Source of the DNA: Siniperca chuatsi
Lineage: Eukaryota; Chordata; Actinopteri; Centrarchiformes; Sinipercidae
Direction: 5' to 3'
NCBI RefSeq assembly: GCF_020085105.1
Contig: NC_058045.1
Coordinates: 20,721,333-20,785,332 of the forward strand
Length of the DNA stretch: 64,000 nt
Shown: positions 22,165 to 34,354 of the stretch, piece by piece
Layout of the letters: every line of letters starts with the position of its first letter
How positions within the stretch are numbered: position 1 is the first letter of the stretch
Made by a program: the position numbers and the translations under genes
Notes under the pieces: model-generated
The model's database searches: none
The model's input: the letters and a program-made list of their open reading frames with translations, nothing else
Told to the model about the DNA's origin: nothing

Positions 22165-23320
22165 CTGTGGGAGGAATGACAGCAATTCATAAAACACGCT
22201 ACAAGAAGCTGCGGTCACATATGCAATTTTTTATTTTTTTATTTCTGTGGGTAGCCATATTTCTCTACTGCACTGATTTGTCATACAGCACAATGCACAG
22301 CATCATCATCTCCAAAGTCAGATTTAGGAATCATTTTACACCATAAGAGATATATGAAAGCAGTCATGTTAAATAATAATGCAATTGCTTCTTTGTGTTC
22401 ATGCTGCCTGCATTCTCCAGTCTCTTCACAAACACACAGCCTGTGGGCAGCTGAGCCAGGTTGCAGCCAGACTAGCAGAAATAATGCACTATGATCCTAA
22501 AAAAGATCACTTCTGCAAAAACCCAGCAACAATGATCCATTATTCTCTATGTACCTGCTGGTTCGTGCAGGTGTGTGCACGTGCACATCCATGTGTCTGG
22601 CAGTGGGTGTACACGTGCCTCCAAGCCTGTGCACACTGGAGATCCACTTGCCTCAATGTGTTAAAGGGAAGTGGTAAATGTCGAAAAAAAGAGTTCCGGA
22701 TTAAAAAAAAAAAAAGTACCACACACATTTGGGATGATTCTGCGCACTTATCTCTCAAACACAAAGCCAGCTAACACGTGCTGTATTAATCAGCGGGTGA
22801 GCGTGTAGCTGTGTTGGACGACACCATATGGATAAAGCTTAGCCCCATATGGGGATACGTGTTAAACTCACTCTCTGCCCGCCTGGCAGTCGGGGAGGGA
22901 GGGGGTGAGACAGACTGGGTGGGGAAAGAGCTACCCAATTAAAATGTTTACCACTGATTGAGAAGCAAAAGCAACATCAGATCAGTGTCGTGGCAGTATC
23001 GTCCAGAGGGAGAAGGGGCTGAACTCAACCAGCTCAGCAGAGGAGGATGAGACACTGAAGTGACTTCTTACAAGTCTTACTGGTCACTGGGTAAAACTAA
23101 GCACATCCTACAAACACTCACTGGCTTTGCTCTTCACATTAAAGTTGTTATAATCCTTCAGTAAGACAAAAAAAACCAATATGTAGCCAAAGAAGGGAAC
23201 GATGCAATAATGTGGTCATGTCACAATCTCAGGATGAGATGCAATGTGAGTGACAGCAGGACCCATGTAAAAAAACAAATGACTGTGACCTTTTATTCCC
23301 CGGTGATGAATGAGTGGCAG

Positions 23321-23456
23321 TAACTTAAGTACATAAAGTAACTATAATCACAGTTCAATCCATGTGATAGAAATGACACATTTCTGTATTTCTCACCTCT
23401 GTTATTAAAACATAAAATAATGAGATTTTCTTAAGTTCCAAAACAGCAGCAGGGGT

Positions 23457-23462
<6 letters not shown>
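23321..23462. repeat. First copy of a local diverged repeat
   Basis: The block shares, in the same order, CAATCCATGTGAT, a TTCTGTATTTCT-like phrase, GTTATTAAAA and a CAAAACAGCAGCAGGGGTTA phrase with 24013 to 24190. The two copies are clearly related but have many small gaps. The origin is unknown. Confidence 0.5.

Positions 23463-23487
<25 letters not shown>
23457..23487. repeat. TA microsatellite
   Basis: Alternating T and A with one TTT interruption, adjoining the right end of the local repeat copy at 23321 to 23462. Confidence 0.9.
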
Positions 23488-23489
<2 letters not shown>

Positions 23490-24012
23490 TTGTCGGTATA
23501 TGTGCCTAAAATTCAGGTTTGCACAAAAAAGCAAATGACATAATACTTCAAATGGAGTCGGATATCATTCCAAAGTATGATACTGTAAATTGTCTTTCCT
23601 GTGTACATATAAATGGAGTCCATTTACACTCGGCACAAATGAAACATACATTAAAGAGGGCATTTTCTCTAAATGTGACAATGAGTTTAAATAAAGTTAC
23701 ATAAATAAATAAATGGACAAGACAAGGAAACAGAAGTCAAGAGCATTGCCGACTATGTATCTGTTTGACTTGGGGTCTTTGCTGGAGGTGAGATCATTCC
23801 AGCAGGTGTGTGAGAGCAGCTTTGGCTCATTACGGTCCTCCAGGGTCAGTTGGTCAGAGGGTCAGCAAAGCAATAAAACCAGGAGTAACTGAGGGTAAAC
23901 ATCAACAAACTGTAAAACTGTGCTCACTCACACTATCAGCTGTCAGACATGTCATTTTCATTGCACAGGACATGCTGTTTCCAGCTGGCATCAAATGTAA
24001 CCGCAGGCAAGG

Positions 24013-24190
24013 CTGCACATTAAGTTACCACAATCACTGATCAATCCATGTGATCGTTGTTAGGATAATAAAGTTTGTCAAAGCAAACATTCCTGTATTT
24101 TTAACTTATGTTACTAAAAACAGTAAAAAAAAAAACAAAAAAAAGGATGAAATTCTTTTAAGATCCAAAAACAGCGAGGGTTAAATTTAT
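24013..24190. repeat. Second copy of a local diverged repeat
   Basis: It matches 23321 to 23462 in the same orientation: CAATCCATGTGAT, TTCCTGTATTTTT, a GTTACTAAAAA phrase, then AAAACAGCGAGGGTTAAAT. An A-rich insertion at about 24124 to 24147 separates the two halves. Confidence 0.5.
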
Positions 24191-26993
24191 ATCAGTTTCC
24201 ATGTAAGGTGTGAAAAATACACCAGAACACATATAGACTTACAGAATCTGTCAGCACAACAAACACTGACATAAGTAGGCTAAACAACGACTGAAATAGA
24301 AATGGATCAGATTTTTCATCAGAACTTGGCATGCGGTCAGGAGAAAGGGCCCGACTACAGAATAAGCATTCAAGTGGGATAACTTGAAGGAGAAATGGAA
24401 AAAATTCCAAAGTGAGAATGACTTCACATTCTTGGCATGGATCAATATAATATAAATAGAGAAATTAATAGAGAATGTACAGTAAATGGCAGACTTTTAT
24501 TTTAGTTTGTCATTGTAAAGGGATACCTGTGGAGGGTTTCTCCCAAAATGGAATTAGCCTGGAATGAAGCCCTGTATCTGGGCAAAAGAAATTCTTATTC
24601 CATGGAAAAGCAAATAGGTTATAGGAAATCTGTCAGTCCACTATAGAGGAATATTAAAATGATACTATGGGAGATAAAGTATGGTAATAACAATATAAAA
24701 ACTCTCTCATCATCAGATAACCAGACCATCCCTGCCATTATTAGAAAACCATAGTGACACTCTGATTGACCATAAATTGCCTTTAAATCGACTAGGAATA
24801 TAAACCAGTCACACTACAATTATTCACAGGAAATTGCTATTTTACCAACCAACCTGCTAACAAATCAAAGTGCCTCACCTTGGTATTTATTTCTGGCAAC
24901 ATGCTGTGTTATCAATGTCAGTCCTTACAGCTGCTTGACAAATCCAAACACAGAGGAGAGATTATAAAATCCAAGAAAGAGTCATTGTATCCAACTCTGT
25001 CAATCCAGCCTCAAAACTAAGACACACTTTCCTCGAGTCCAACTTCGTGAAGAGGACTGAATCAATACTGATGAGTAAAATCCTGATGACTGATCAGATC
25101 CACCGACCCAAACCTGCCGTACTCCTGGTTTTACGCGCACGGGGTAAATGCGCTGTCGTCAGAGAGGAGATTAGCGAGCGAAGCAAGCTGTTGAGGGTCT
25201 CTGCGCCTTGACGTGTACTGCTAAGACACTGAAGGGGCCACCTGTTCAGGTTTCTGCCGCTGACAGCTGGGGATGTCCCGATATAGATTTGTTTTTTATC
25301 CGTTTGCTGTCGTCCACCTACACCATGCTGTGTGACTGATGCGCTCTCCAACACCGACGCTGTACAGAGAGGATTTACACCGATGCACGCACGCACGCAC
25401 GTCGTGGCCACACTTCGTTTACAGCAAATGTTAAGTAGACCGCTCGCTCTCAGTTCCAGAGAGGATCTCCGCTGTCAGAAGCGTGTCATGCAGTCTCACT
25501 GTCATTCTGGAAATCTAATCTTTCGTCCATCAAGTGAAAAAATCTGACAGTTTCACTTGTTTCCGGCGAAGCGTTTTTATCAAATGTCAAAGGAAAACAG
25601 ATATAAATATAAAAGATGGATCACTCAAGAAAATATCGAAGATGAGTTGGGCTGCATTGGAAACAAATTATATCACCAAATTAACAGAGTTTTAGTTGTT
25701 TAAAAAAGAACAAATGTAAATAGGCTAGGACAAAATGGGCAGCTTTTGAAGAATAGGCTGCCTTTCTCATAAATATTTCTCCTTACTAGCTCTATTCAGA
25801 TTTGTTTAGTAAACTGTGTGGACCAGGGACTCCCAAACCTGTCAAAGTCAAAGGATGGAAAATAGATTGCTTTTCGACCCTTTTTGCTATCATCTTGTGC
25901 TAAAGATAAATAACAATAAAAATAATAAAATTCAATAATTACCAATTTTGCTGGAACCTCTTAATAGGTATTAAAACGCAAAAACAGAGACTGGGAGGGC
26001 AGCTTCCCTGGCCTGGGGCACTGCAAATAAATTCCAAATAAAACAATTTTTTAAAACCACTATATTTTCTCGAGTCATGCAACATAGTTGACAGAGAGAC
26101 TTCAGACTTCATACAAGATGCTGAATTTTCTCAACCCAGAGAGCAGGAGCTATCCTAAAACAGTTACAAGGTTTTCCCATGACCACAGTGATATGTGAAA
26201 TCACATCTTGTAACAAGAGACCAGGCATTACAGCATTAACACTGTGTTGCCGTCAAGATGCAAATGTAAGAAGAGGACAATTGTTTTCCAATGTCTAATC
26301 CCCACTGCAGGGGAGGAAACAATTCAGTTGCTCCATGTGATGAGGAGCCCAGAACAAGTACAGGAGATGAATATGATTAAATGACAGCTGTTATGCAACA
26401 GTGGTGGCTACTTCAGTAATCAGCCTCAGCCTTGGGACAGGATGAGATGAGATGAACTATCGAAGAAGCTTCTCCTGCCCTTTGTATAACACTCTCCAGT
26501 CTATTCCCTTATATCTCTAAGCTGTTGTTACATCTAAGAAGTTTACCATACAATAAAAACACAAAATAAAAGAAGTTAAATCACTGGAGCTAGATCAGAC
26601 TTATGTGAGGTGCTGCTAACAAGCATACAAGAACTGACACACGATTTCAGGATTCGTGCTGAGCCACAGAGTGTGATCGGCCCCTGCTGGTAGTGTGGCC
26701 CTTCAGGAGAATGGGGACAGAGGGACAACCAGGGGAAGACAGGGAACACTCTCAGAAGTGAAAAATCTGGCCTGATTAATACCGACAGGGGCTGCAGTAG
26801 GAGGCATTCATCTAATAAAACCTAGATTTTAGCCTGAGCAGAACAGACCAGGCTGTGCATTTGTTTGTAAAATGTTGCTGTGACGCAGTTATAGACAAAA
26901 TCCCACATTAATACTTTGCATCTATTTTTATCTCTACACTGGAGCATGATGGGAAAAAAGTGAATATGATATTGGACTACAGAAATATTTAGA

Positions 26994-27500
26994 TTAAAGG
27001 AATAGTCCGACATTTTGGGAAACATACTTACTCGCTTTTTTGCCAAGAGTTAGGTGACACTGATACCACTCTCATGTCTGTATTGTAAATATGAAGCTAT
27101 ACTGCTAGCAGCCGGTTAGCTTTGCTTAGCATCATCCCTGGGAACAGGGAGAAACAGCTAGCCTAATAGCACCTCTAAAACTCACAAATCAATCATATCT
27201 TGTTTGTTTAATCTGTACAAAAAACAAAGTGTGAAAACATCAAGTTGTGGTTTTCGGAGTCTCCGCTGGTTCCCTGGATAACCCATGGTGATAATTAATC
27301 TAGGTAGACTTTTTTTACCTTTGGACAGAGCCAGGCTAGCTGTTTCCAGTCTTCATGCTAAGCTAAACTAACTCACTGCTGGCTGTAGCTTCATATTTAG
27401 CGTACAGCTAGAGATAGAGAGTGGTATCAATATTCTCATCTAGGTCTTGACAAGAAAACAAATAACCGTTTCCCCCCCAAATGTCAAACTATTTCTTTAA
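26994..27500. mobile_element. TTAA-flanked palindromic MITE (piggyBac-like insertion preference)
   Basis: The element is bounded by TTAA on both sides (26994-26997 and 27497-27500). Just inside are imperfect inverted ends: AGGAATAGTCCGACATTTTG on the left, and on the right CAAATGTCAAACTATTTCT, which reads inverted as AGAAATAGTTTGACATTTG. The inner arms are also inverted relative to each other: AATATGAAGCTA with AGCAGCCGGTTAG on the left and CTGCTGGCTGTAGCTTCATA on the right. There is no ORF. I recognise it as an abundant fish family. TTAA target duplication is characteristic of piggyBac; the assignment is inferred. Confidence 0.7.
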
Positions 27501-28711
27501 TATTGAAGCATGCAGAGACAATAAAAAGCACAAGTCATGCTAGCGCTTCACTATGTAGCGGAGATCAAATAGCACATAATGAAACATGCAAGTCAGCCAC
27601 TGTAACCGTTGCCACAGTTCAACTGGGAGAGTCATTATGCTGTGTGCATTGCATTTAGTCACCCAGGTGACAACGCAGCTGGAGCAAAACAATGCAGATA
27701 CAGTATATCTCACCATGACAACCAAAAAATGTATGAAACAAAGCGCCACAATTTATGTATGCCTGACATAAGCCAAAACAAGGAGGACTGTGCTACCAGT
27801 GAGCAAGTCTAAAAATAGAGACTTTGCTCCTGCTGTTCCTGCTCGGAACAGGAAATAAAAAACAAAAGAGAGAAAGAAAGAGTGTGGGCATGTAGCGAGG
27901 ATGAAAAGTTGTCTGATGTCCTGTCTTGCCTCTGTTGCCTCCAGACATACCTCAGGTTGGACCCTCCTGTTCCTGCCCCAGCAGCAGCTGTGGAGGAGGC
28001 TAAAACCACAGCAGGCAGGTGAGGTCCCGTCTTCCCACATAGCGCATCTCCCCCATGCTGCCACGACCACACCCTGACTCCCACCTCAGCCTCTAGACAC
28101 CATTTCCAGCCAGCGTGGAGGTAGTTTCTCAGCAGGTCAGAGATCAGATAGACACCCTCAGAAGCAAAATGAAGGATGATGATGATGATACCAGGCCTGC
28201 ATTTCCTGCTGCTTTTAGTCTAGAAACTGTAAGTCAGGGCAGTGCTGGACTTTGATGCCTCAAGTTTTAGTTAACGTTGACTTTCCATTGTCTTCTTTAG
28301 ATGTGCACAAATCCTTAAAATATGAATGACTTCTTAATGCAGAACTTCCCCTGGTTCCTCTTAATTCTCCCCTACGCTCTGGACTTGGCTGCATCTTTTA
28401 TTCATATAAGGTCACATTCTGGTTGTATGAGACCTCGGTGCCCTTTTGTTTTTTCCCTGTCAGGTTCCTCCAAACTATTTTTCTCTGCTCTAGGATACAG
28501 GCAGTGTAGAGAGGCAGGCTGCAGACAAACACTGAGAGGATGCTGTTGCTTTGTGCTGTTGCTATAATCGGTGAGGGAGTGCTCTCTGTCTTTGCCGTTG
28601 CCAGTGACGTATGGATGGGACTCAACTAGGGACCCATCCTGAGCCGGAGACACAGCAGCAGGGACCTGGCACTTAACTTCCTGTAAAAGAGGCCTTTGGG
28701 AGTGCAGGTTG

Positions 28712-28744
28712 TGTGTGTGTGTGGGGGGGAAGGGGGGGGGGGGG
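28712..28744. repeat. GT/poly-G simple repeat
   Basis: A short GT run followed by two G tracts, G-rich enough for possible quadruplex formation on the plus strand. Confidence 0.7.
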
Positions 28745-30743
28745 TACTGTAGATACAGATCCCATGATCCTCCCAGGTGGGCTCTTCATGGGGCTGAGGA
28801 AGTCAGACAGGAAGGAGGTGCGGCTCTAATGGGCCTCCCATGGGGTTCAACAGATGCCCGCAACGTTCTTCTGTCTTCTCACTTGCCACTGTATCTTGGA
28901 GACAAAACCAGTGGGGCGGTCCCCCCCCCCCATGTCTTCTACCATTCTCCACTTGCTTTGCTGCAGCCAAAAACCCCTGCGGGATGCTACAGTATTGCTG
29001 ACAAATAGTGTGTAGGTGAAAGCTTATCCACAGCAGGACAGGACACAGGCTGAGTATGAGCTTTATACTGCAGATAGCCACGGGGGGAACAAAGTGTTGT
29101 AATTAGCTCTTTGTACCTCTTTATTCATTGTTGATAATTAGATGATTTACTGGAGGTGACTTAAAAATGATAAAGTACCAATTCTTTATTTAACCTCAAG
29201 TTATTAATGTAGATACTGTATGTTACAGTGCAACATTTCATTTGAAAAGTTTTCATTCCAAAGGACAAGTCCTCTTAGTGACTACAAGTATCTTTGCTCA
29301 CATAAGTTCTGCCCCTCTGCCCCCCCCCCTAAATCACCTTGTTTTGGTGACAGGAAAAATGTTGCTATTTCTGTAGCATGAAGCACCAGGCTAATGTATT
29401 TCATTACTGCCCTGTCAGCCAGTCTTCGTGCTTATATGACAGAGTGGTAGCTGCTGTATCTCTTTTCTTCATGCATATCTTTGGGTTTTTAATTTACAAT
29501 ATTTAATCCATGGCTCTAAACCCAACTATAACAGTCATTTGACAGGCTGTTGGTCTCACTGGGCCACACCTTTCCTCCTTCTTTGAACCAGCTGGCCAGT
29601 TCTGGATAGAGTGAACACCAGATGGTTGGACAGGCTACACCAGACCAGACCAGATGAGACTCAGTCAAAGCAGGATCAAATTACCTCCTCTTAGAGGGCC
29701 ATAACCTGGTGCCTTACATTCTGTTGGGCCCTGGATAATCGCTCCCAGCTACCAGACAAGGCAAACTGAAGCGAAGTGAGCTGCTGGCCAAAACAGACAG
29801 TATCAGAGTCTCCTTCCATTTGGCAGAGAGGAGTGTGGGTAGTTTGACCTGGCTGGCAGGTGGGCTGCAGCATCTGCAGTTTTAGACTTACAGCAAGCTT
29901 CTCAGTGACAGCATGTCACCATGTGAGATATGGGTTGAGTTCACAAGTTGACACAAGCAAATACACTTAGACAAACTCGCAGACATACAGGCAATTATAG
30001 GCTCAATTATGACTTACACGTGACATGTTAATGGTGCTTGGCAATAGAATTTGGTCAGATTAACAGTTAAGTGCTTGTGGTCATGTTCCCTCAGTCTCTG
30101 ATCAGTCTGTGAATGGAAATTCAGCAGACCAAGAGAGATAAAGACATGGTTCTCTGTCTGTTTAACCAATTGTGAAAATGAATATTATTTCCAAAATGGC
30201 AAACTTTGCTATAAATAGGTTCTTATCTAAACACTAGGGAGTTTCAATCCCACAGGGGTTCATATTTGCAAAGGGGCCTCAACTAGAACTACTGTAACAA
30301 TTGTAGCTGATGAACAACCGGCACACAGTCAGTGTGTTAAAAGATCATCCAATAAGCTGTTATTATTGTAGTAAGTAATTACAATCAAGTCAAATTCGGA
30401 ATGTCTGCCTGATTATCCTCATCCTCTAATAAAAGGACTGAGTGATTTTGTGTGTTTGAGTGTGTGTGTGATTTTAGATGTGGACACAGCAGAAAATTAA
30501 GCGGGGCTCAGGCCAAGCCAAATCTCATTAGTCATGTGGAGAGGCTCACTGCACCGTGGTGAAGAGGGTGAGACAAAAAAACAAACTCCTTAATTCATCT
30601 TGTGTCCAACAACAGTAACACAAGCCAGTGTTTGATTGTAGCAGAGCTCTGTCAAGATCTAAATGGGCTAATGTATCAGTCACAGTCGTTCTTTGAACTA
30701 TATCTTTGCTGCGTAGCTTCAGTCAGGAACATTCTGTACTGCT

Positions 30744-30746
<3 letters not shown>

Positions 30747-30819
<73 letters not shown>
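30747..30819. repeat. Compound (CA)n(TA)n microsatellite
   Basis: About 14 CA units run directly into about 22 TA units. It lies about 190 bases left of the LINE insertion. Confidence 0.95.
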
Positions 30820-30822
<3 letters not shown>

Positions 30823-31165
30823 GGGGTGGGGGTCGGCTCTTCATTTACATGTAGCTACTGTGTTAGAGGAGAGGGTGACAGCATGTTGTTGTATTTTGAG
30901 GACACATACTGTAACTGCAAAGTAAATATGGTGGCTCACTCCACCCCTTGATAAATAACTGTGACAAAAAATAGATAATAATAATAATGTTTATCACCTC
31001 TATAGTTCCCCTCCTTGAACCGCCACCTTAACGTGGTGGAGGGGTTTGAGTACCCGAATGACCCTGGGAGCTATGTTGCCTGGGGCTGTATGCCCCTGGT
31101 AGGGTCACCCATGGCAAACAGGTCCAGGGTGACGGGTCAGACCAAGAGCGGTTCAGAAGACCCTT

Positions 31166-31935
31166 ATGGATTATTTAAAATCAAGGCCAGTTACGTCGCC
31201 CGGATTGGCGCTACCGGGCCCCACCCTGGAGCCAGGCCTGGGGTGGGTGCCCGACGGCGAGCGCCTGGTGGCCGGGCCTTTCCCCACGGGGCCCGGCCGG
31301 GCACAGCCCGAAGGAGCGACGTGGGGCCGCCCTCCCGTGGACCCACCACCCGCAGGAGGATCCGTAAGGGGCCGGTGCAGAGAGATCTGGGCGGCAGTCG
31401 AAGGCAGGGGCCGGCGACCAGATCTCCGGACACAGAAACTGGCTCTAGGGACATGGAATGTCACTTCGCTGGGGGAAGGAGCCTGAGCTTGTGCGGGAGG
31501 TTGAGCGTTACCGGCTAGATATAGTCGGCCTCGCCTCCATGCACAGCCTGGGCTCTGGAACCCGTCTCCTCGAGAGGGGCTGGACGCTCCATTTCTCTGG
31601 CGTTGCCGGGCGGGGAGAGGCGGCGGGCTGGTGTGGGCCTGCTCATAGCCCCACAGCTCAGCCGTCACGTGTTGGAGTTTACCCCAGTGAACGAGAGGGT
31701 CGCGTCCCTCCGCCTCCGGGTGGGGACAGGTCTCTCACTGTTGTGGCGGCCTACGGGCCAACAGCAGTGCAGAGTACCAGGCCTTCTTGGAGTCCCTGGG
31801 AGGGGTACTAGACAGTGCACCACCCGGGGACTCCGTTGTTCTACTGGGGACTTCAACGCCCACGTGGGCAACGACAGTGACACCTGGAGAGGGGTAATCG
31901 GAAGGAACGGCCCCTGATCTGAACCCGAGCGGTGT
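31166..31935 (+). pseudogene. Broken endonuclease domain of the RTE/Rex3-like LINE
   Basis: Endonuclease motifs are scattered over three frames. The first frame carries the N-terminus up to LGTWNVTSL and stops at about 31486. The next frame carries EVERYRLDIVGL and LLERGWTLHFSG. A third carries RRAGVGLLIAPQLS, FTPVNERVASLRL and GDFNAHVGNDSD. The order matches the known domain, so these are small indels in one ancestral ORF. The enzyme would nick target DNA to prime reverse transcription. Confidence 0.8.
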
Positions 31936-32317
31936 TCAGTTGTTGGACTTCTGTGCTAGTTACAGTTTGTCCATAACTAACACCATGTTCAAGCACAAGG
32001 GTGTCCATCAGTGCACGTGGCACCAGGACACCCTAGGCGGGAGGTCGATGATCGACTTTGTTGTCGTATCATCTGACCTCCGCCGCGTGTCTTGGACACT
32101 CGGGTGAAGAGAGGGGCGGAGTTGTCAACCGATCACCACCTGGTGGTGAGTTGGATCCGCTGGCGGGGAGGAAGCCGGACAGACTTGGCAGGCCCAAGCG
32201 TATCGTGAGGGTCTGCTGGGAACGTCTGGCGGAGCCCTCTGTCAGCAGGGTCTACAACTCACACCTCCGGGAGAGCTTCTCTCAGATCCCGGGAGGTTGG
32301 GGACATAGTGAGTCCGA

Positions 32318-34021
32318 GTGGACCATGTTTTCCACCTCCATTGTCGATGCGCGGCGGCTCGTAGCTGTGGTCGCAAGGTTTCTGGTGCCTGTCGCGCAGC
32401 AATCCCGAACACGGTGGTGGACGCCGAAGTAAGGGATGCCGTCAGGCTGAAGAAGGAGTCCTATCGGGCCTTGTTGGCTCGTGGGACTCCCGAGGCAGCT
32501 GACAGGTACCGGCAGGCTAAGCGTGCTGCAGCCCGTGCGGTCACAGAGGCAAAAACTCAGGACTGGGAGAGGTTCGGAGAGGCCATGGAGGAGGACTATC
32601 GGTCGGCCTCAAAGAAATTCTGGCAAACCGTCCGACGGCTCAGGAGGGGGAAGCAGTGCTTCACCAACACCTTGTACGGTGCGGGTGGAGAGCTGTTGAC
32701 CTCGACTGGGGATGTTGTCGGACGGTGGAAGGAATACTTTGAGGATCTCCTCAATCCCGCTGTCACGCCTTCCGAAGAGGAAGCGGAGGCTGGGGACCCG
32801 GAGGCGGACTCATCCATCACCCTGGCCGAAGTCACTGAGGTTGTTGGCAAGCTCCTTGGTGGCAAGGCTTCGGGGTGGATGAGATCCGTCCTGAGTATCT
32901 TAAGTCTCTGGATGTTGTGGGACTGTCTTGGCTGACACGTCTCTGCAACATCGCGCGTGGCGGTCTGGGACAGTGCCTCTGGACTGGCAGACCGGGGTGG
33001 TGGTCCCTCTGTATAAGAAGGGGGACCGGAGGGTGTGTTCCAATCACAGAGGGATCACACTTCTCAGCCTCCCGGTAAGGTCTATTCCAGGGTACTGGAG
33101 AGGAGAATTGTCCGATAGTCGAACCTCGGATTCAGGAGGAGCAGAGTGGTTTTCGTCCCGGTCGTGGAACACTGGACCAGCTCTATACTCTCCATCGGGT
33201 GCTCGAGGGTTCATGGGAGTTTGCCCAACCAGTCCACATGTGCTTTGTGGATCTGGAGAAGGCATTCGACCGTGTGCCCCGGGCGCTTTGTGGGGAGTGC
33301 TCTGGGAGTATGGGGTCCGGGGCCCTTTGCTAAGGGCTGTCCGGTCCCTGTATAACCGGAGCAGGAGCTGTGTTCGCATTGCCGGCAGTAAGTCAGACCT
33401 GTTCCCGGTGCATGTTGGACTCCGCCAGGGCTGCCCTTTGTCACCGGTTCTGTTCATAATTTATATGGACAGAATTTCTAGGCGCAGTCAGGGGCGGAGG
33501 GTGTCCGGTTTGGGAACCACAGGATCTCATCTCTGCTGTTTGCAGATGATGTCGTTCTGATGGCTTCTTCAAACCAGGACCTGCAGCATGCACTGGGACG
33601 GTTTGCAGCCGAGTGTGAAGCAGCTGGGATGAGAATCAGCTCTTCCAAATCTGAGGCCATGGTTCTTGACCGGAAAAAGGTGGTTTGCTCTCTTCGCGTG
33701 GGTGGGGAGTCCTTGCCCCAAGTGGAGGAGTTTAAGTATCTCGGGGTCTTGTTCACGAGTGAGGGACGGATGGAGCGTGAGATTGACAGGCGGATCGGTG
33801 CAGCGCCTGCAGTGATGCGGGCGCTGTATCGGACCGTTGTGGTAAAGAAGGAGCTGAGTCGAAAGACAAAGCTCTCGATTTACCGGTCAATCTACGCTCC
33901 TGCCCTCACCTATGGTCATGAGCTTTGGGTAGTGACCGAAAGGACAAGATCGCGGATACAAGCGGCCGAAATGGGCTTCCTCCGCCGAGTGGCTGGGCGC
34001 TCCCTTAGAGATAGGGGGTGA
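32318..34021 (+). pseudogene. Broken reverse transcriptase domain of the RTE/Rex3-like LINE
   Basis: Three overlapping open pieces carry consecutive parts of one polymerase. 32318-32935 has EVRDAVRLKKESYRALLARG and FWQTVRRLRRGKQ. 32928-33560 has WQTGVVVPLYKKGDRR, CVRIAGSKSDLFPVHVGLRQ and GCPLSPVLFIIYMDRIS. 33560-34021 has GRFAAECEAAGMRISSSKSE, EEFKYLGVLFTSEGRME and AEMGFLRRVAGRSLRDR. The FADD catalytic box at about 33537 straddles the last junction. Further C-terminal sequence (LLHVERSQLRWLGHLIRMPP) continues past a stop at 34019. All RT landmarks survive, so degradation is modest. Confidence 0.85.
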
Positions 34022-34354
34022 GGAGCTCAGTCACACGGGGAGCTCGAGTAGAGCCGCTGCTCCTCCACGTTGAGAGGAGCCAGCTGAGGTGGCTAGGGCA
34101 TCTGATCCGGATGCCTCCTGGACGCCTCCTCGGGAGGTGTTCTGGGCATGTCCCACCGGGAGGCGGCCCCGGGAAGACCCAGGACACGCTGGAGGGACTA
34201 TGTCTCTCGGCTGGCCTGGGAACGCCTCGGGATCCCCCCGGAGGAGCTGGAGGAAGTGTCTGGGGCGAAGGAAGTCTGGGAGTCCCTGCTTAGACTGCTG
34301 CCCCCGCGACCCGGCCCCGGATAAGCGGAAGAAGATGGATGGATGGATGGATGG

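Larger units (their letters stand above)
22165..25560. other. Upstream part of dyrk4: missing 5' exon(s), probable promoter, duplicated repeat
   Basis: The initiating exon of dyrk4 should lie here or further right, with a donor in phase 0. I could not settle on one. About 25100 to 25560 has more CpG than its surroundings (for example GCGCACGGGG and ACGCACGCACGCACG) and is the best promoter candidate. 22800 to 22930 has a second, smaller GC-rich block with a GAGTGAGT-type donor on the minus strand near 22870 that could mark a non-coding exon. A diverged repeat pair at 23321-23462 and 24013-24190 and a TA repeat at 23457-23487 are listed separately. Confidence 0.35.
25561..31007. other. Intergenic region without a recognised gene
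   Basis: The only clear structures are the TTAA-flanked MITE at 26994-27500, a G-rich tract at 28712-28744, C runs at about 28920 and 29322, and the CA/TA microsatellite at 30747-30819. A possible plus-strand exon at about 27942 to 28018 (CTCCAG acceptor, GTGAGG donor) stands alone. Short open frames around 27.8 to 29.1 kb on both strands lack any family resemblance. Confidence 0.45.
31008..34354 (+). mobile_element. RTE-clade LINE, Rex3-like, near full length but frame-broken
   Basis: The insertion is bounded by a perfect 12-bp target duplication, ACCTCTATAGTT, at 30996-31007 and 34355-34366. The 3' end is a short GATG/GGAT tandem tail (about 34334-34354), the tail type reported for Rex3, an RTE-clade LINE of fish. 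The 3347-bp body is GC-rich and reads on the plus strand. The apurinic/apyrimidinic-type endonuclease shows ALGTWNVTSL (about 31440) and GDFNAHVGNDSDTWRG (about 31845). The reverse transcriptase follows with KASGW-type thumb and finger motifs (about 32865), VPLYKKGDRRVCSNHRG (about 33003), GLRQGCPLSPVLF (about 33418) and the catalytic LFADDVVLM (about 33537). Several frame changes (near 31490, 31640, 31810, 32090, 32870, 32930, 33090 and 34020) make it non-autonomous. The clade name is from sequence memory and tail type. Confidence 0.88.

Noticed and set aside
22379..22774. 131-codon plus-strand open frame
   Set aside because: Composition is His/Cys/Ala-rich, as in translated CA/TG-rich DNA. 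It lies upstream of dyrk4 and has no recognisable domain.
27753..29081. Cluster of open frames on both strands near 28 kb, and an isolated plus-strand exon-like segment at about 27942-28018
   Set aside because: The segment has acceptor and donor motifs, but no partner exon was found and the frames resemble no protein.
31171..31668. 165-codon minus-strand open frame
   Set aside because: It is antisense to the GC-rich endonuclease region of the LINE.
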